Of a DNA stretch of 64,000 bases, positions 32,842 to 44,319 are shown one piece after another. Every line of letters starts with the position of its first letter. Position 1 is the stretch's first letter. A program made the position numbers and the translations under genes. The notes beneath the pieces are model-generated. The model was given only the letters and a program-made list of their open reading frames with translations. It was not told the DNA's origin and did not search any database. The DNA is from Rachicladosporium sp. CCFEE 5018 (lineage: Eukaryota > Ascomycota > Dothideomycetes > Cladosporiales > Cladosporiaceae): the NCBI GenBank assembly GCA_002077045.2, contig KZ111173.1:62001-126000 (forward strand). The letters run 5' to 3'.

Positions 32842-33458
32842 GCTCCCTTACTATAGAAAGTACCAGAAGGGATTTGAGCAAATATGCTTGATCATCTGTG
32901 AATGAGCGCCTGTGTGTCAGCCCAATGCTCCATGTAGCAAGTCGAGCACATACCCGCTTCTCCAGAAGTCTGAAGGCTCTCCTGCGCAATTATAAGTGCC
33001 TCTACAACAGTCCGTGTTGGAGTGTCATATCCGTGAGAGTTCCTGGTCGAGGACGAAAGTACGACTGCCTAGTTCACTCTCTCGTCGACGTTGCCTGTCA
33101 TTCTGCGTTTCGCACGTGCATATGTAGTATCACAGGAACGTCTTCAAGCCATTGGAGATGCGGAGGTAGTACTTGACACGGAGTCGATATACGTTAGGAA
33201 CACGAAGCGTGACCGAGGGAACGCACACAGCTCCGTGGTGTGTCGAAAGTCTGACCGGTAGACTTGGCACCTCTTGACTTCGATTGCCGAGGGCAACGGT
33301 CAACGCGACAAGTGATCGCTCTACCACAATGATGGTAGGACTATCGATATCCCGTGTCAAACCATATCTGAGTAGGGTTCACACCCAATGACGCGCTCAT
33401 TCCCCGAGCACATCGTACATACTGATATCAGAGCCGAAACTGGCTGGGGGCCTTCAAG
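32842..33458. other. intergenic region
   Basis: P450 3' flank and promoter of the Zn2Cys6 regulator. No gene is recognised. Confidence 0.5.
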
Positions 33459-35942
33459 ATGGAAGCCGAAAGCCGCCCGGCGGACCACGAGACGGAAAAG
33501 AAAGACCACGACGAGAAGCGCGAGAAACGCACGAGTCGTGCATGCTTGACCTGCAGGAAACGCAAGTCCGCCTGCGATCTGTATGTGATCCCTATGAGGT
33601 CTCATCCTGCTCAGCATCTCCCATTACTAAGTTGCCGACCCGAGCGGTGTTTGGCCTGTTCGAGCAATCACCGACCTGTACCTGTTGACTGACATTCGGG
33701 CAGACCTGTACTAGACGGAGTCACTACGACGCCGTGCAAGCGTTGCAAGACAACAGGCCAGGAATGCGTCATTGGGTCTAGCAACCGAGGCGGACGCCGC
33801 GAGAGGCGCAAGACGCATCAATCGATTAGCGAATCGGCGGATGGAGAAGATGTGTCGTGGCAGACTTGTACGTGATGTTCTCAGATATGACCTATATCGC
33901 GGCTGTCTAGCTGACATTACAGAAGCTGCAAGAGGCGAGCAGATCCTGCGTGTAGACAAAACACAGCACGGCGCAGACGAGACGCTATACTCGACGAGCA
34001 GTCTTGGGGACAATGCTGCGACTCAGCCTGTCGCAAACGCACCATTACCCATGCCCACCGTCTACCTAGATCCAGCCTTGAGCGCTCCTGTAGCCGCCGG
34101 TGGCGGATCTGGCCTGCTGAACACCGTCAGCTCACGTGTGACAAGGGACTCTACGCCCGGTTCCGGCATGTTCAGTGGCAACGATCTACAGAATCCAAGC
34201 GATGCACTGGGCATTCTTGCGCAAATTGCCAGCAATGGAGATAACGCGAACTCGTACTACTATCAGAACAACGACGCCAATACAGGAGCCAATGCGCACG
34301 TCATAGATTACCCACTGGTCCGCGACGGCAGACTCTCCGTATCCAAGATCGGTACACTTATGCAACGATACAAGCTATTATACCACCCGTACTTCCCAAT
34401 TGTTCCGGCGACGGCTTTAGACATCTCGAATCTTGCTCCACTTGCGCGCGACGAGTCTCACCTACTGACCGCAATTTTGGTCATAGCCTCTCGCGACTTG
34501 GTTGATGATCCGAATGTATTTGTTGCATGTACAGAGCACATGCGAGCGCTTGTCTCTGCACTCTCGGCTGGCGGCCCGAGCAATGTTGCTTGTGTGGAGG
34601 CGTTGCTATTGCTAGCCGAATGGGCGCCATACACATCTCGTTCAGACGCTGGTCATGTGGGCCGCGGCGAAGAGGATCGAGAAGCCTGGATGCATGTCGG
34701 GATTGCACTACGCATCGGCTACTTCCTAGGACTAGACCGCTATTCATTTGCAGTCCGTGGCGACGATGTACGAGATCCTCAGTGGCAGCGGAAGCGGCTA
34801 GTATGGACGTCTTGCTACATCAGCGACCGCCAGATCAGCATTCGCCTTGGCAGAGCTTTCTGGTCTCGTGGACCCGGACCCTTGACAACACTGCGCAAAG
34901 AGGACTTCCCAATGCTTGCACCACTGAAACCGGGCGACGAGGATCACGCGAGCATCTTCCAAGCGACGCTTGAGCTCACTTTGCTGTTCTCGAATGTGCA
35001 TGACGTGTTGTACTCGAATCCTGGCAACAGCATGCGCAGTCATCTGAGTGGTGGTTATATCACATTGACGACTTCCGCAGTGCGATCGTAAGTCATGTCA
35101 CACTAGCCAGCGAGAGATTGCGTGCTAACGAGACACAGTATGGCTGGAAATCGGTATGGGGCACACTGACCTGCTCGCCAGCGCTCAAGGCTTCGCTCCT
35201 GATGTCGTACGACTACCTACGACTGTATACCGTCGCATTTGCCTTCCATATGAACGTGATGCAGATATCGAACGACAAGCGCTCGAGCAATCCTGCGCCA
35301 GGTCGAGTCTTCTACAACAATGTGGGGGCAGTCGGAGATGCCAGATTCATCTATGAAGGCTTAGATGCCGCGAAGAGCCTGCTGAGCATGGTCAATACCT
35401 TCGTGGATCCTGAGCAGTCACTGCGTTATATGCCACTCCGCTTCTATCTGTACTCGATCTACAGCGGTGTCTTCCTATACCGAGCCCGATGCGTGGGCGT
35501 GCTAGCGGCAGACGAGGAGACATCTGTGCGCGCCATGATCCAAGAGACCGTCAACAGGCTCGAGAGATCTGGATTAGGACCCCAACATCCAGGATCAAGG
35601 TATTCCCGCCTGCTTCGCCTACTGTGGGACAAAGTCGAACGTAAAGACCGCAAAGAAAGGGCAAACACTGCCACACTCCAAAATCCATATCGACCGGGCA
35701 GCATTTCTGGCGCACCAGCATCTGTGGGAGCCTTGTCGCAGGATTCGCCAGCTTTGACCGAGCCGATGGGCGAGTTCTCATGGACCGATCTGGACGCTAT
35801 CGGCAATTTCGCCGTCAATGGTGGTAGCGCGGCTATTGCGAACGAGGCGGAGTGGTGGTCCGGCTTCTTGCCTGCTGACAGCACGAATTTCCTCTTCGAC
35901 ACCCTGCCTGGCATGGATGACTGGAGTGCCGGCCTGCAATGA
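33459..35942 (+). pseudogene. Zn(II)2Cys6 transcription factor with apparent 2-base frameshift
   Basis: Exon 1 (33459-33580) carries the first half of the zinc cluster (RACLTCRKRKSACDL). A 123-bp intron leads to exon 2 with TPCKRCKTTGQECVIG, completing CX2CX6C...CX2CX6C. A short intron (33868-33910) joins exon 3, which holds the middle homology region (YKLLYHPYFPIVP, GYFLGLDRY, QRKRLVWTSCYISDRQ, TRP-like GPGPLTTLRKEDFP). After 35055 the conserved continuation HIDDFRSAI lies in another frame; a duplicated TA in GGTTATATCAC explains it. The intron 35088-35138 then joins the last exon (YGWKSVWGTLTCSP ... stop 35942) in phase. Nuclear regulator by family; probable targets are its neighbours. Either recently broken or a base error. 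Confidence 0.65.
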
Positions 35943-36359
35943 ACACCGACTCAGACTTGGCACGCCGGGGAGCAGGCCGCGTCTTGGCGTTTCGCGGCCC
36001 AAAGGTCGGCAATCGCTCAGCCCTTCCACTCGTTCGCTGCGGTTTCTCCGCACTTCAGAAGTTCCACCTCGACGCTGCAACGCTACAACCCACGTAAGAG
36101 GCGGGGAGCCATGCAAGCCGGCATGAACTTACGTAGGCGGCACATCTGAACATCCGAAACGACGAGCATTATCTGCTTCCTGTAATGCCGGGCGGCTTTT
36201 GGTTTATTATGCGAAGACCATGCGCAGTGAGTGCTCGTGTCTTATACAGGAGCAGTCTTGCGCACTTTGTCTCTCCCCGCTACACCATCTCGATTCAATC
36301 GGGCCTTCTAGCCTTATCAGACCAGATCTGGTGTTGACGTCTGTTACCGAATCGCAACG
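35943..36359. other. intergenic region
   Basis: Promoter region of the transporter gene. No gene is recognised. Confidence 0.5.
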
Positions 36360-38155
36360 ATGAGGATGACAGGTCCGACTACGATATGGCGCGACATTGT
36401 GCAGTACAGACGAGTCTACCTGTTGACGGCCGTAGCGAGTTTTGGAGGCATGCTATTCGGCTGGGACACAGGTCTTATCGGCGGCGTCCTCACAATGGAC
36501 TCTTTCAAGAACTCATTCGGACTTGACTCTAGGAAGGATCCCACCGGCTTTGCTAATCTAAGCGGCAACATCGTATCAGTACTTCAAGCCGGTTGCTTCT
36601 TTGGTGCGATGAGCTCCTTCTATCTCAGCGACAAGCTCGGCCGGAAGAAGACGCTGCTGCTGGCCGATGCTATATTCATCATAGGGAGCTTAGTGCAGAC
36701 GCTCTGCGCGCTTGGCTCGGGTGATAAGCTTCCTCAGCTTTATGCTGGTAGAGTCATTGGTGGCTTTGGTGTGGGCTTGATCAGTGCTGTTGTGCCGACA
36801 TACATCAGCGAGAATGCGAACAAGGAGATCAGAGGACGGTGTATCGGCTGCATGCAATTGTTCAAGTAAGTACCTTGCTTGCAGTATGCATTACATCAAG
36901 CCCTGACACCATCGCAGCGTCACCGGTATATGCCTCTCCTTCTTTGTCAACTACGGCGTCAACAAGAACATCTCAAGCTCGGACACAGCGCAATGGCGGG
37001 TTCCGTTTGCTCTACAGATGCTTCCTGGTACCCTTCTCTTCATCGGCATGCTCTTCCAGAACGAGTCGCCCCGTTGGCTGGTTGAAAAGAACAAGATTGA
37101 GCAAGCCCGCAAAGCACTGGCTACTGTCAGATCCCGGCCCATAGACTCTCTAGACGTCAAGCAGGAGCTTGATGAGATCGTCGAGGACTTTCACGGCCAT
37201 GAGAAGATGTCACTTACACATCAGCTCTCGACTACTTTCTCGGATCGCAAGATCTTCTACCGCTTCGCCATGGCTGTGACACTTATGTTCTGGCAGCAGT
37301 GGACAGGTACCAACAGCATCAACTACTATGGTAAGCGACGCCATTCCCACACCAAGGTGGGCACATGCTTACTCTTGCTCCCACAGCTCCACAGATCTTC
37401 AAGTCCATCGGCCTCGCTGGCACCAGTGCCGGCCTCTTCGCTACCGGCATTTACGGGGTGGTGAAGATTTGCATCACGGCTCTCACGCTCATGCTCGCGA
37501 CGGAGCAGCTGGGCAGGAAGTGGTGCCTTATTATCGGCGGGCTTGGCCAAGCATTCGCGATGTTCTACATTGGAATCAATCAGGCTGTCAACCCCGTTGT
37601 GCCCGGATCGGCGCTAAACGGACACAGCACGTTTGCGATCGTCTGCGTCTACTTGTTCGTTGTTTTTTACAGCATTGGCTGGGGCGCAATCCCGTTCGTG
37701 CTGTCTGCTGAGTGCTCACCAAATCACGTCCGCTCATTGGTGATGGCAGCGGCGTTGATGACCCAGTGGCTGTTCAACTTCGTTAGTGCTAAGTCCTCCT
37801 GCTCACATCCTTCTAACCTACTAATATGCATCCGCAGGTCATCGCAAAGCTCACGCCCATCATGCTCGCAGAGATTACGTACGGCACATTTCTCGTCTTC
37901 GGCAGCGCGTGTATCCTGATGGTCGTGTACACCGTGTTCTGCGTGCCCGAGACGAAGGGCGTGCCTCTGGAGTCGATCTACATGCTTTTCGAGGGGAACA
38001 TCATGGCTGGGGCGACGAGAGATACGATCCCGAAGAAGGCGAGGGCGAAGTTCTTGACTAATGCGAGCAATATCGAGCCAGTCGTGAAGGGCAAGGAGCG
38101 CGTGGGTGAGCATGTTGAGCGAGTTGATGCGCCGCAGGGCAAGTCTCTTGCTTAA
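36360..38155 (+). CDS. MFS sugar/quinate-type transporter, 543 aa, four exons
   Basis: Exons 36360-36865, 36918-37330, 37387-37781 and 37838-38155 (introns 52, 56 and 56 bp) give 543 residues, normal for the sugar porter family. Signature motifs: GGMLFGWDTGLIGG in helix 1, DKLGRKK in the first cytosolic loop, the GRVIGGFGVGLISAVVPTYISE block, ESPRWLVEK after helix 6, WQQWTGTNSINYY in helix 7 and PETKG at the end of helix 12. Twelve membrane helices are expected in the plasma membrane. The YRRVYLLTA N-terminus and overall motif pattern are like fungal quinate permeases, though hexose transport is also possible. Next to a P450 and an oxygenase, uptake of an aromatic or cyclic carbon source is an inference. 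Confidence 0.92.
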
Positions 38156-38473
38156 GTCCCATATGATACCATATCTACTTCCATCATCTTTCACGCTCAT
38201 GCAATGACTTGCTCAATGACCTTTGCTATTCCGCTCTGCAATCATTCGTCTTGCGTACAATGGTCACAACCATGGACTCGACCCCACATCGAGCATGTCA
38301 CACTTCGACCTTCATCAAAGTAGAGGTACTTACATCAACGACTCCTCACGCTACGTAGCCCCTGGCGAGCTGTAGCCTCGGACCATCATAGCATTCATCT
38401 CGTATTAGTGAGGTGGCCAGGTAGGTACATCTCTCGTTATCTCATCTGCTGCTGTCGGATGTGAGATCTCACT
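38156..38473. other. intergenic region
   Basis: Between the transporter stop and the 2OG oxygenase start. No gene is recognised. Confidence 0.5.
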
Positions 38474-39802
38474 ATGGCTGCCGTAATGTCCCAAACGTCC
38501 ACATCACAGCTCGGCGCATCAGCCATTGCACCGCCAGCTCTGCCACTGCAAGATCACATTCAGTCTGTCCCAGCCCTTCACCATCTAGAGGAAGACGCTA
38601 CCCCAGAAGACTCCTCAGAAGACCTCACCTACCCCGGCTTGCCTCCCTTCCCCTCAGACATCCCCACCGCTCCTCTCCTCCGCATATCCCTTGCAAAACT
38701 CCTCTCTAACAACCCCACCGAAATCACCAATCTCTGGAATGCCTCCCGAGATCTAGGCTTCTTCTACCTCGACCTCCGCTCCCCTCCATCTTCATCAACA
38801 AAACGCGACAGCGCCCACGAGCCCAGCGACCGCAATGTCGATGGCCCAGCTCTCCTCTCTTCAGCAGAGAAGCTGTTCAAGACGGGGGAGGAATTGTTCA
38901 AGCTGCCGACAGAGGAGAAGCAGAGGTATGATTTCAAAGACCAAGGCTCCTACTTCGGGTACAAAGGCATTGGCGCCGGCGTAGTCGACGCTCAAGGAAC
39001 AAAAGACAGGAATGAATTCTACAACGTCTCCAAAGATGACATCTTGGGAATTTCGGAGCCGCTGCCTGCGCCCGCGATGCTGAGCTCGGAGGATACGAGA
39101 GAGCGATTGAAGGGGTTCATGGAGGGGAGCCATGCGATTGTGAGCTTCATCCTCGGCCTGCTGAACGACAAGCTCGGCCTTCCAGAGGGTAAGCTCCAGT
39201 CGCTCCACAGATTGCGTGAAGTAAGCGGCGACCAAGTCCGCTGGGTCTCCGCTCCTCCTCAGCCGCAAAACGATCAGCAAAAAGCTCTGGGTGAACACAC
39301 AGGTCCGTCATCTTCGCCATTCGTGTCCCTCTCATCCTCGCTAACATGATCCACGCTGGTAGACTTCGGCTCCATAACCCTCCTCCACAACCGCCTCGGC
39401 GGCCTCCAAGTCCTGCCCCCATCCTCTCCCTCAACCCCAAACCCCGAATGGACCTACGTCCTCCCCCTCCGCCACCACATAATCGTAAACCTCGGCGACG
39501 CTCTCGTCAAGCTAACAGCAGGCGTGCTGCGCTCAAATATCCATCGCGTCGTTAGTCCGCCAGGGGAGCAAGGGAAGGAGACGAGGATGAGTTTGGTGTA
39601 TTTCGCGAGGCCGGAGGATGAGGTGGTGCTGAAGCGGTTGGAGGGGAGTGGGGTTATAGATGAGAAGGCTAAGGAGACTGGGGAAGAGGAAGGGGAGGAG
39701 ATAACGGCAAAGGAGTGGATTCTTCGGCGGGCATTGGGAAGACGTGCGGGTGGGGACTGGAAGGCGAGTGCTGGGACGGAGGGGGAGAGGTTCAAGCACT
39801 GA
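38474..39802 (+). CDS. 2-oxoglutarate/Fe(II)-dependent oxygenase, 422 aa
   Basis: Two exons (38474-39302 and 39363-39802; 60-bp intron) encode 422 residues. The N-terminal DIOX_N-like part has LWNASRDLGFFYLDL and ELFKLPTEEKQRYD. The catalytic jelly roll contains the iron ligands His275 and Asp277 in HTDFGSIT, split by the intron, and His337 in NIHRVV; Arg351 with Ser353 (RMS) should bind 2-oxoglutarate. The family (isopenicillin N synthase-like) includes hydroxylases and desaturases of secondary metabolism and thymine dioxygenase-like enzymes; the substrate is unknown. The C-terminal 70 residues are Glu-rich. It lies 318 bp after the transporter on the same strand. Confidence 0.9.
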
Positions 39803-40144
39803 AGTCCGACTAGATTATGGACGTATGGCCGGACGGGAATATCACTGACAAGACAGCGCGATTTTGTGGGACAGCCAGAATTGAAAGCACTGGGTTTGAT
39901 TATTCACGTTCTAGCTCCCTCCTACTCAATCTGTTCCCTCCGAGGTCCGTCATATGCAGCATGATGTATTTGTACAAAGTGGCCGTACCAAACCAGTCCA
40001 ATGCTGATACGCCGATCATGCCGTCCTCCAATGACCACATTTTGCCAATGTCGTTGATCTATACTGAGTGTGATGGGGTTTGTCTGGAGTCGAGTCAGTG
40101 AGGCACTTGTTGGCGGTCGAGCAGGTGAGCAACATACACAACAT
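39803..40144. other. convergent intergenic region
   Basis: The 3' flanks of the 2OG oxygenase gene and HEX1. No gene is recognised. Confidence 0.5.
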
Positions 40145-41760
40145 CTACAAGCGGCTGCCGTGCACAACCTTGTAATCAACAGCAAGCTCACGCCCATCAT
40201 CGTTGATGACCAGGACCCTCACACTACCGCGACCATCATTGAAGCTGTTGGTCAAGCGACGAAGAAGCTCGCTCTGGTCAAGCACAGGCAGGCCCTGCTT
40301 AACATCGCCAGTCTCAGTCATGGCAACAACGCGACCGTCATCGCGGATGTCGAGAACGCGGTACTGCTTGAAGACCGGGCCAAGCATGTTCTGCACAACA
40401 ACCGACGGGCTCGGGTTACTGATGAAGCTGGACTCCTCATGGAGCTGCTTGCTGAAGAGGTCAACACCAAGGTAGCGGTGCTGGCCAGTCTGCGCGGAGG
40501 TAGTGATGCGGATGACCTGGCAAGGACGGCCCTGCAGGATGAGCAGGTCGCCGATCCTGATGTGGTGGCAGGGGATGGTGATGGTGTTGGGAGTCATGGT
40601 GCGGTCGGAGGAGTAGCGAGTAGTCTGGCGTTCGGACTCGTAGCGGGGAGACTGCTCGCGGGTGTCGGTCTCGCGGATGGTGATGTCTTCCTCGACGCGG
40701 TCTACACGCTCGGTGCGGTCTTGGTCGTGGTGAGAGTGGTGGTGGTGGCGATGGCCGCCGTGGATGGGGTGGAGGACTCTGTCTGCTGCGCGATGAAGAC
40801 CGTGGCGGAAGGAGTGATAGTGGCCGTCTTCGTCGTAATATCCCATATCCCTCTTGTGCTTGCGGTCGGAGGAGCCTTCGTCGACGGTAGTCGTCTCGTG
40901 TACACGGACCTTCTCGTCGAAAGTGACTTGCTCACGCTCTGGGTAGCCTTGTGCTGGGAAGTCTCGAGGACGGGTGCTCTTTTCCTGCCACTGGCCGGTC
41001 TCGCGGGAGTACTCTTCGGCGAAGGGAGTTGTGCGTTCGCGGAACTGTCGCTCAGCTACGTCGATACGGCTGTCGTCGCCGAAGTCTGTAGCGGGAGTGT
41101 GACGAGTGTTGTACTCGCGGTCGTAGCTGCGGTCTTGAACGTCGATCAGAGCACTGGCGTAGCGTTGGTATGGCTCACGGTAGCTGAGATGCAGGCATTA
41201 GCATTGGCATGGTGTGAGATTGTACCGAGTACCGGGTATAGCTTCGAAAGCAGATGAGATGAGCATGGAGATGTTGGGAGAAAGGCGGTAGCTGTGTTGC
41301 CCCGGGAGACAGCACACTAGTCCGGCGCTAGAAGGATAGCGTGTTTGCCAAGCCTCATAAGGGGCATCGCCGAAGTGCTGCGTGTATTGTGATGGACTTT
41401 GTTGATGGTGCTGCGATGCGAGCAAAGAACAGCGAGGAAAGCAATCAGACTTACCGCTCTCTCTCAATATCAACACGCTTCTCAACACGATCTCCTCGAC
41501 GGTCGTTCTCGTAGATGTGAACGTCCTCTTCTCTCCTCACACGTGTGCTGCCGGGACGGTAGCGGTCTTCCTCTGTGATGTTGATGTCTTCGCGGTAGCG
41601 GTCTTCGCGCTTGGCCGGTGTGGACTGGAAGAAGCGGGATTTCTGCTCAGCACTTTCCCGTCCAGCGCCTTGGACTGTTACTCGCTCGTCAGACTTGACC
41701 TCTGTGGTCTGAGTCTCTGCTTGGTTCGTGTAGGATGACGGAAAGACGCTGAACGGGACT
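40145..41760 (-). CDS. hex1: HEX1 Woronin body major protein, long form; 5' end unresolved
   Basis: Exons 40145-41183 and 41455-41760 join in phase over a 271-bp intron (Arg codon CG|C). The C-terminal 160 residues are the HEX1 core, an eIF5A-like fold: TPNTITIPCHHIRIGDLLIL, GRPCQVIRI, GQHRYLGVDLF and LGPVFKQYRVLD, ending GSRL, so SRL is the peroxisomal targeting signal (PTS1). HEX1 crystallises in peroxisome-derived Woronin bodies that plug septal pores after hyphal wounding. Upstream is a long charged Arg/Glu/Asp-rich extension (EEDRYRP, DFGDDSRID, ERQFRERT) in continuous frame. MGYYDEDGHYHSF at 40846 is a plausible start of a short form. A further intron (41761-41820) and a first exon beyond it are likely, but I found no convincing ATG. 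Frames antisense to it are shadows. Confidence 0.9.
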
Positions 41761-41820
41761 CTGTTGTGTTGTCAGTGAGGTGATAGCTTTGCTTGTTTCG
41801 TGTGAAGGACTACAACGTAC

Positions 41821-42757
41821 GGGACTCGGGCGTCGAAATCCAGTGTGGCGACCTTTCCTGGGCTTGAAGGCCTTGCAAACGAGCAAGGCGACTACAAGGC
41901 AAGAGAGCCGATGCTAACAGACTTGATGAATGTCAGCGAAGTTCTTGTTGTGGATGAAGCAGAAGCTCGATCAGCAAGACGGCAGAAGATGCGAATGCAC
42001 GCGCGTAAGCTCGAGCGGGCTGGGAGCTTGGGCGATTGATGTACCTCTGTCCAATGGAGTCTGCAGCGGATGCAGATGGTGCAGAAGCGCACTGGGCGAG
42101 ACTGCAATGCGGCGAATGGGTCGTGGTGTGGTGGAGAAGAGTGCGGCGGGTGAGGAAGTGCGAGATGCGTGCGATGGTGGGAGGGGGCTGGGGAAGAAGC
42201 TATGATGGGCGGACGTGCGAGATCAGAGTTTAGCCTTATGCAGCGTTGCGCCAAACAACGACAGGGGTCGATGAAGAGTCCATAGCAACCCCCGAGGTAC
42301 TTGAGAGGAGGTAACTCCGTACTGATGGACAAGGTCGGTGGTTGACATCAACATTCATCACTGTGGAGTCGAGGATATCGTCGTGGTCGACGTGTTGAGC
42401 GCGAGGAACGTGATGGAGACTTCGTCACTCGACAACCAGCACACATCTCCAGCACAGGGTCTTCGACCGATCGAGCCACTGCGTGCATATGCACCGCTGG
42501 GAATGGCTTGCATACTGCATGCACCACTCACCTGAGGTCCACGTCGTTGTACATGGACAGCCCCGACTGGCGGAAAATGGCACTCTGGACCTCACGGCTG
42601 GGTGACCGACGAATCGAGGCACCGTGACTAAGCGCAGGTGCTGATCTGTCTTTACCTTTCGAACTCCATAGGATCACATCTACGGTCATTCGCGAACAGT
42701 GAGGCACATGCATCTATCTCTGAACAACGTCTGCCAAGTGCTCCCGAAGCTGAGCAT
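41821..42757. other. HEX1 upstream region with probable first exon(s)
   Basis: It probably holds the 5' untranslated or first coding exon of HEX1: the donor GTACGT at 41820 is convincing and the sequence just upstream stays open for about 25 codons. I could not place the start. No other gene is recognised. Confidence 0.4.
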
Positions 42758-43912
42758 CTACTCTGATTCCGACTCTGACTCTGAATCTTCGCCAGCAAGC
42801 TGCGTCCCGATCTCGTAGGCCTCCACAGGCACACCAGCAAGGTCTAGCTCGCCGCCTCTATACTTCGCAATCTGGCTCTCGAACATATACGCCATGCCCT
42901 GCGTCCGATCATCAGGCCCACAGCAATAACGCTCGATCCTCTCATTCAATGCCTGCAGCCTTGGCCGGTTGTCTGGTAATTTAGACACACACTCTGTCAC
43001 CAGCGTCCGTAGCTCAACGGAGTAGTGGTTCCATGATGGCGTAGTAGGCAACCCTTTTCTACTGATCCAGTTCTTCCACGCTGCTGGCGACCGATGCGTT
43101 TCGAGACACATGAGACCCATTACCGTGACGCCTAGACCGAAGACGTTGGTCTTGGAGGTTTGAGGGTAAGGACAGCCTGGCTGCTGTTCAGGGGACTGCG
43201 AGCCGTTCGTTCCGGTGCGGTATGCGGCGACGACTGGAGCGTTCGCATCCTCCTGAATCGCCATGCCGAAGTCTCCGACTTTGAGCACCGGATAGAGCTG
43301 GAACGGTGAAGTCTTGTCATCATACTCCAGAGTGTATCCGCCCAGCATGATATTGCCAAGCTTGATGTCACGATGCACGATCGGCTGCCAACCAGCCACT
43401 GGTATAGTCGGATGGCCTTGATCCAGCACCAAGAAGGCCTCAGTCAGCATCCACAAAACTGCCCACACAGCTGGCTCAGGCACCGGCCGCCCTCGTCTAG
43501 CGTAGTGTTCGAAAGGACCCAGCAGATCTCCTCGCCCACGATACTCCATGTAGATACGGTACCTCCTCCTCGCCAGATTCTCGGTCGCAGACCTGATCTC
43601 AACGATGTGCTTACTCCTCGCAGGTCTGAGAGCGTCCATGGCCCCGACCTCAGCGATGATGGGCGCTGCGCCTGGTTGCACTGGGTAACCCGTCCAGGAG
43701 CGCATTTCGTTCCAGGCCCATGCTGACGGCGCATAGCTATCATTGACTGCGCAGCGGTCGATAAGTGTTTGATTATCGTCGAAACGGGCGAAAGCCGCTA
43801 CGACGCCATATGCGCCGGCGCCTAGCGGGGCGTGTTCATGCCAGGTCTCCGCCGCGTGGACTCCTTGATACAGGATGGCATACTTCTGGGCTTCTGTGAG
43901 AGCGGCTGCCAT
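42758..43912 (-). CDS. protein kinase-like protein lacking the ATP-binding lysine (kinase array member 1)
   Basis: ATG 43912 (MAAALTEAQ) gives 384 residues. Motifs: glycine loop LGAGAYGVV (30-38), but the beta-3 position reads CAVND, Asn57 where its neighbours have Lys; catalytic loop VHRDIKLGN (HRD 180-182); DFG 214-216; and a degenerate APE region (SPEQ). The C-terminal extension CCGPDDRTQGMAYMF followed by a GVPVEAYEIGTQL motif is shared with the array members at 44320 and 44979. The tail is a Glu/Ser acidic run. Loss of the lysine suggests a pseudokinase or very weak kinase. First of five related genes in a row on this strand. Confidence 0.85.
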   Translation of the reverse strand: MAAALTEAQKYAILYQGVHAAETWHEHAPLGAGAYGVVAAFARFDDNQTLIDRCAVNDSYAPSAWAWNEMRSWTGYPVQPGAAPIIAEVGAMDALRPARSKHIVEIRSATENLARRRYRIYMEYRGRGDLLGPFEHYARRGRPVPEPAVWAVLWMLTEAFLVLDQGHPTIPVAGWQPIVHRDIKLGNIMLGGYTLEYDDKTSPFQLYPVLKVGDFGMAIQEDANAPVVAAYRTGTNGSQSPEQQPGCPYPQTSKTNVFGLGVTVMGLMCLETHRSPAAWKNWISRKGLPTTPSWNHYSVELRTLVTECVSKLPDNRPRLQALNERIERYCCGPDDRTQGMAYMFESQIAKYRGGELDLAGVPVEAYEIGTQLAGEDSESESESE

Positions 43913-44319
43913 TCTGCGAAGCGAGCGCTTGGTGCTCTTGAGAAGCAGTAGCGTGTCACGAGACAAGGAAGACCAATCCGAGGGTACTACTGGAGTCGTT
44001 GTTCCCGACTAGACCTTCACCCGCATTTAGAAATATTGTAGTCGACGAGGTCCATGTGAGCCCCTGGAATCTGGTGCCCGTGGTGAGATAGGCTGGAGGT
44101 ACATGAACAGCGACGCAAGGTAGGTGGGTCTTCGTTACTGTGTCTGCCCTCATTCTTCTCACATCTGCTCGTCGAAAGTCAACGGAAATATTGGTGCTAT
44201 CCCCACAGCTATGCTAATATGTGTCTATGTACCACCTATGAGCACGTGTGAGGCGCTTTGGCTTCACCATCCATCCCTTCCCCCGCCATAGCCACGACGC
44301 TATTCATACGACTAGTCAA
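43913..44319. other. intergenic region in kinase array
   Basis: Between kinase members 1 and 2; no supported frame. Confidence 0.5.

Noticed and set aside
33868..33922. Possible TAA created at the exon 2/3 junction of the Zn2Cys6 gene
   Set aside because: The stop appears only if the acceptor at 33922 is used. The acceptor ending at 33910 gives an in-frame junction without a stop.
40070..41257. 395-codon plus-strand open frame, Val/Ala/Leu-rich
   Set aside because: It lies antisense to HEX1 exon sequence; its composition is the reverse-complement shadow of a GAC/CGC/GAG-rich coding strand.
41892..42332. 146-codon minus-strand frame upstream of HEX1
   Set aside because: Pro/His/Ser-rich without a domain, and it could not be spliced in phase to HEX1; more likely 5' untranslated or promoter sequence.
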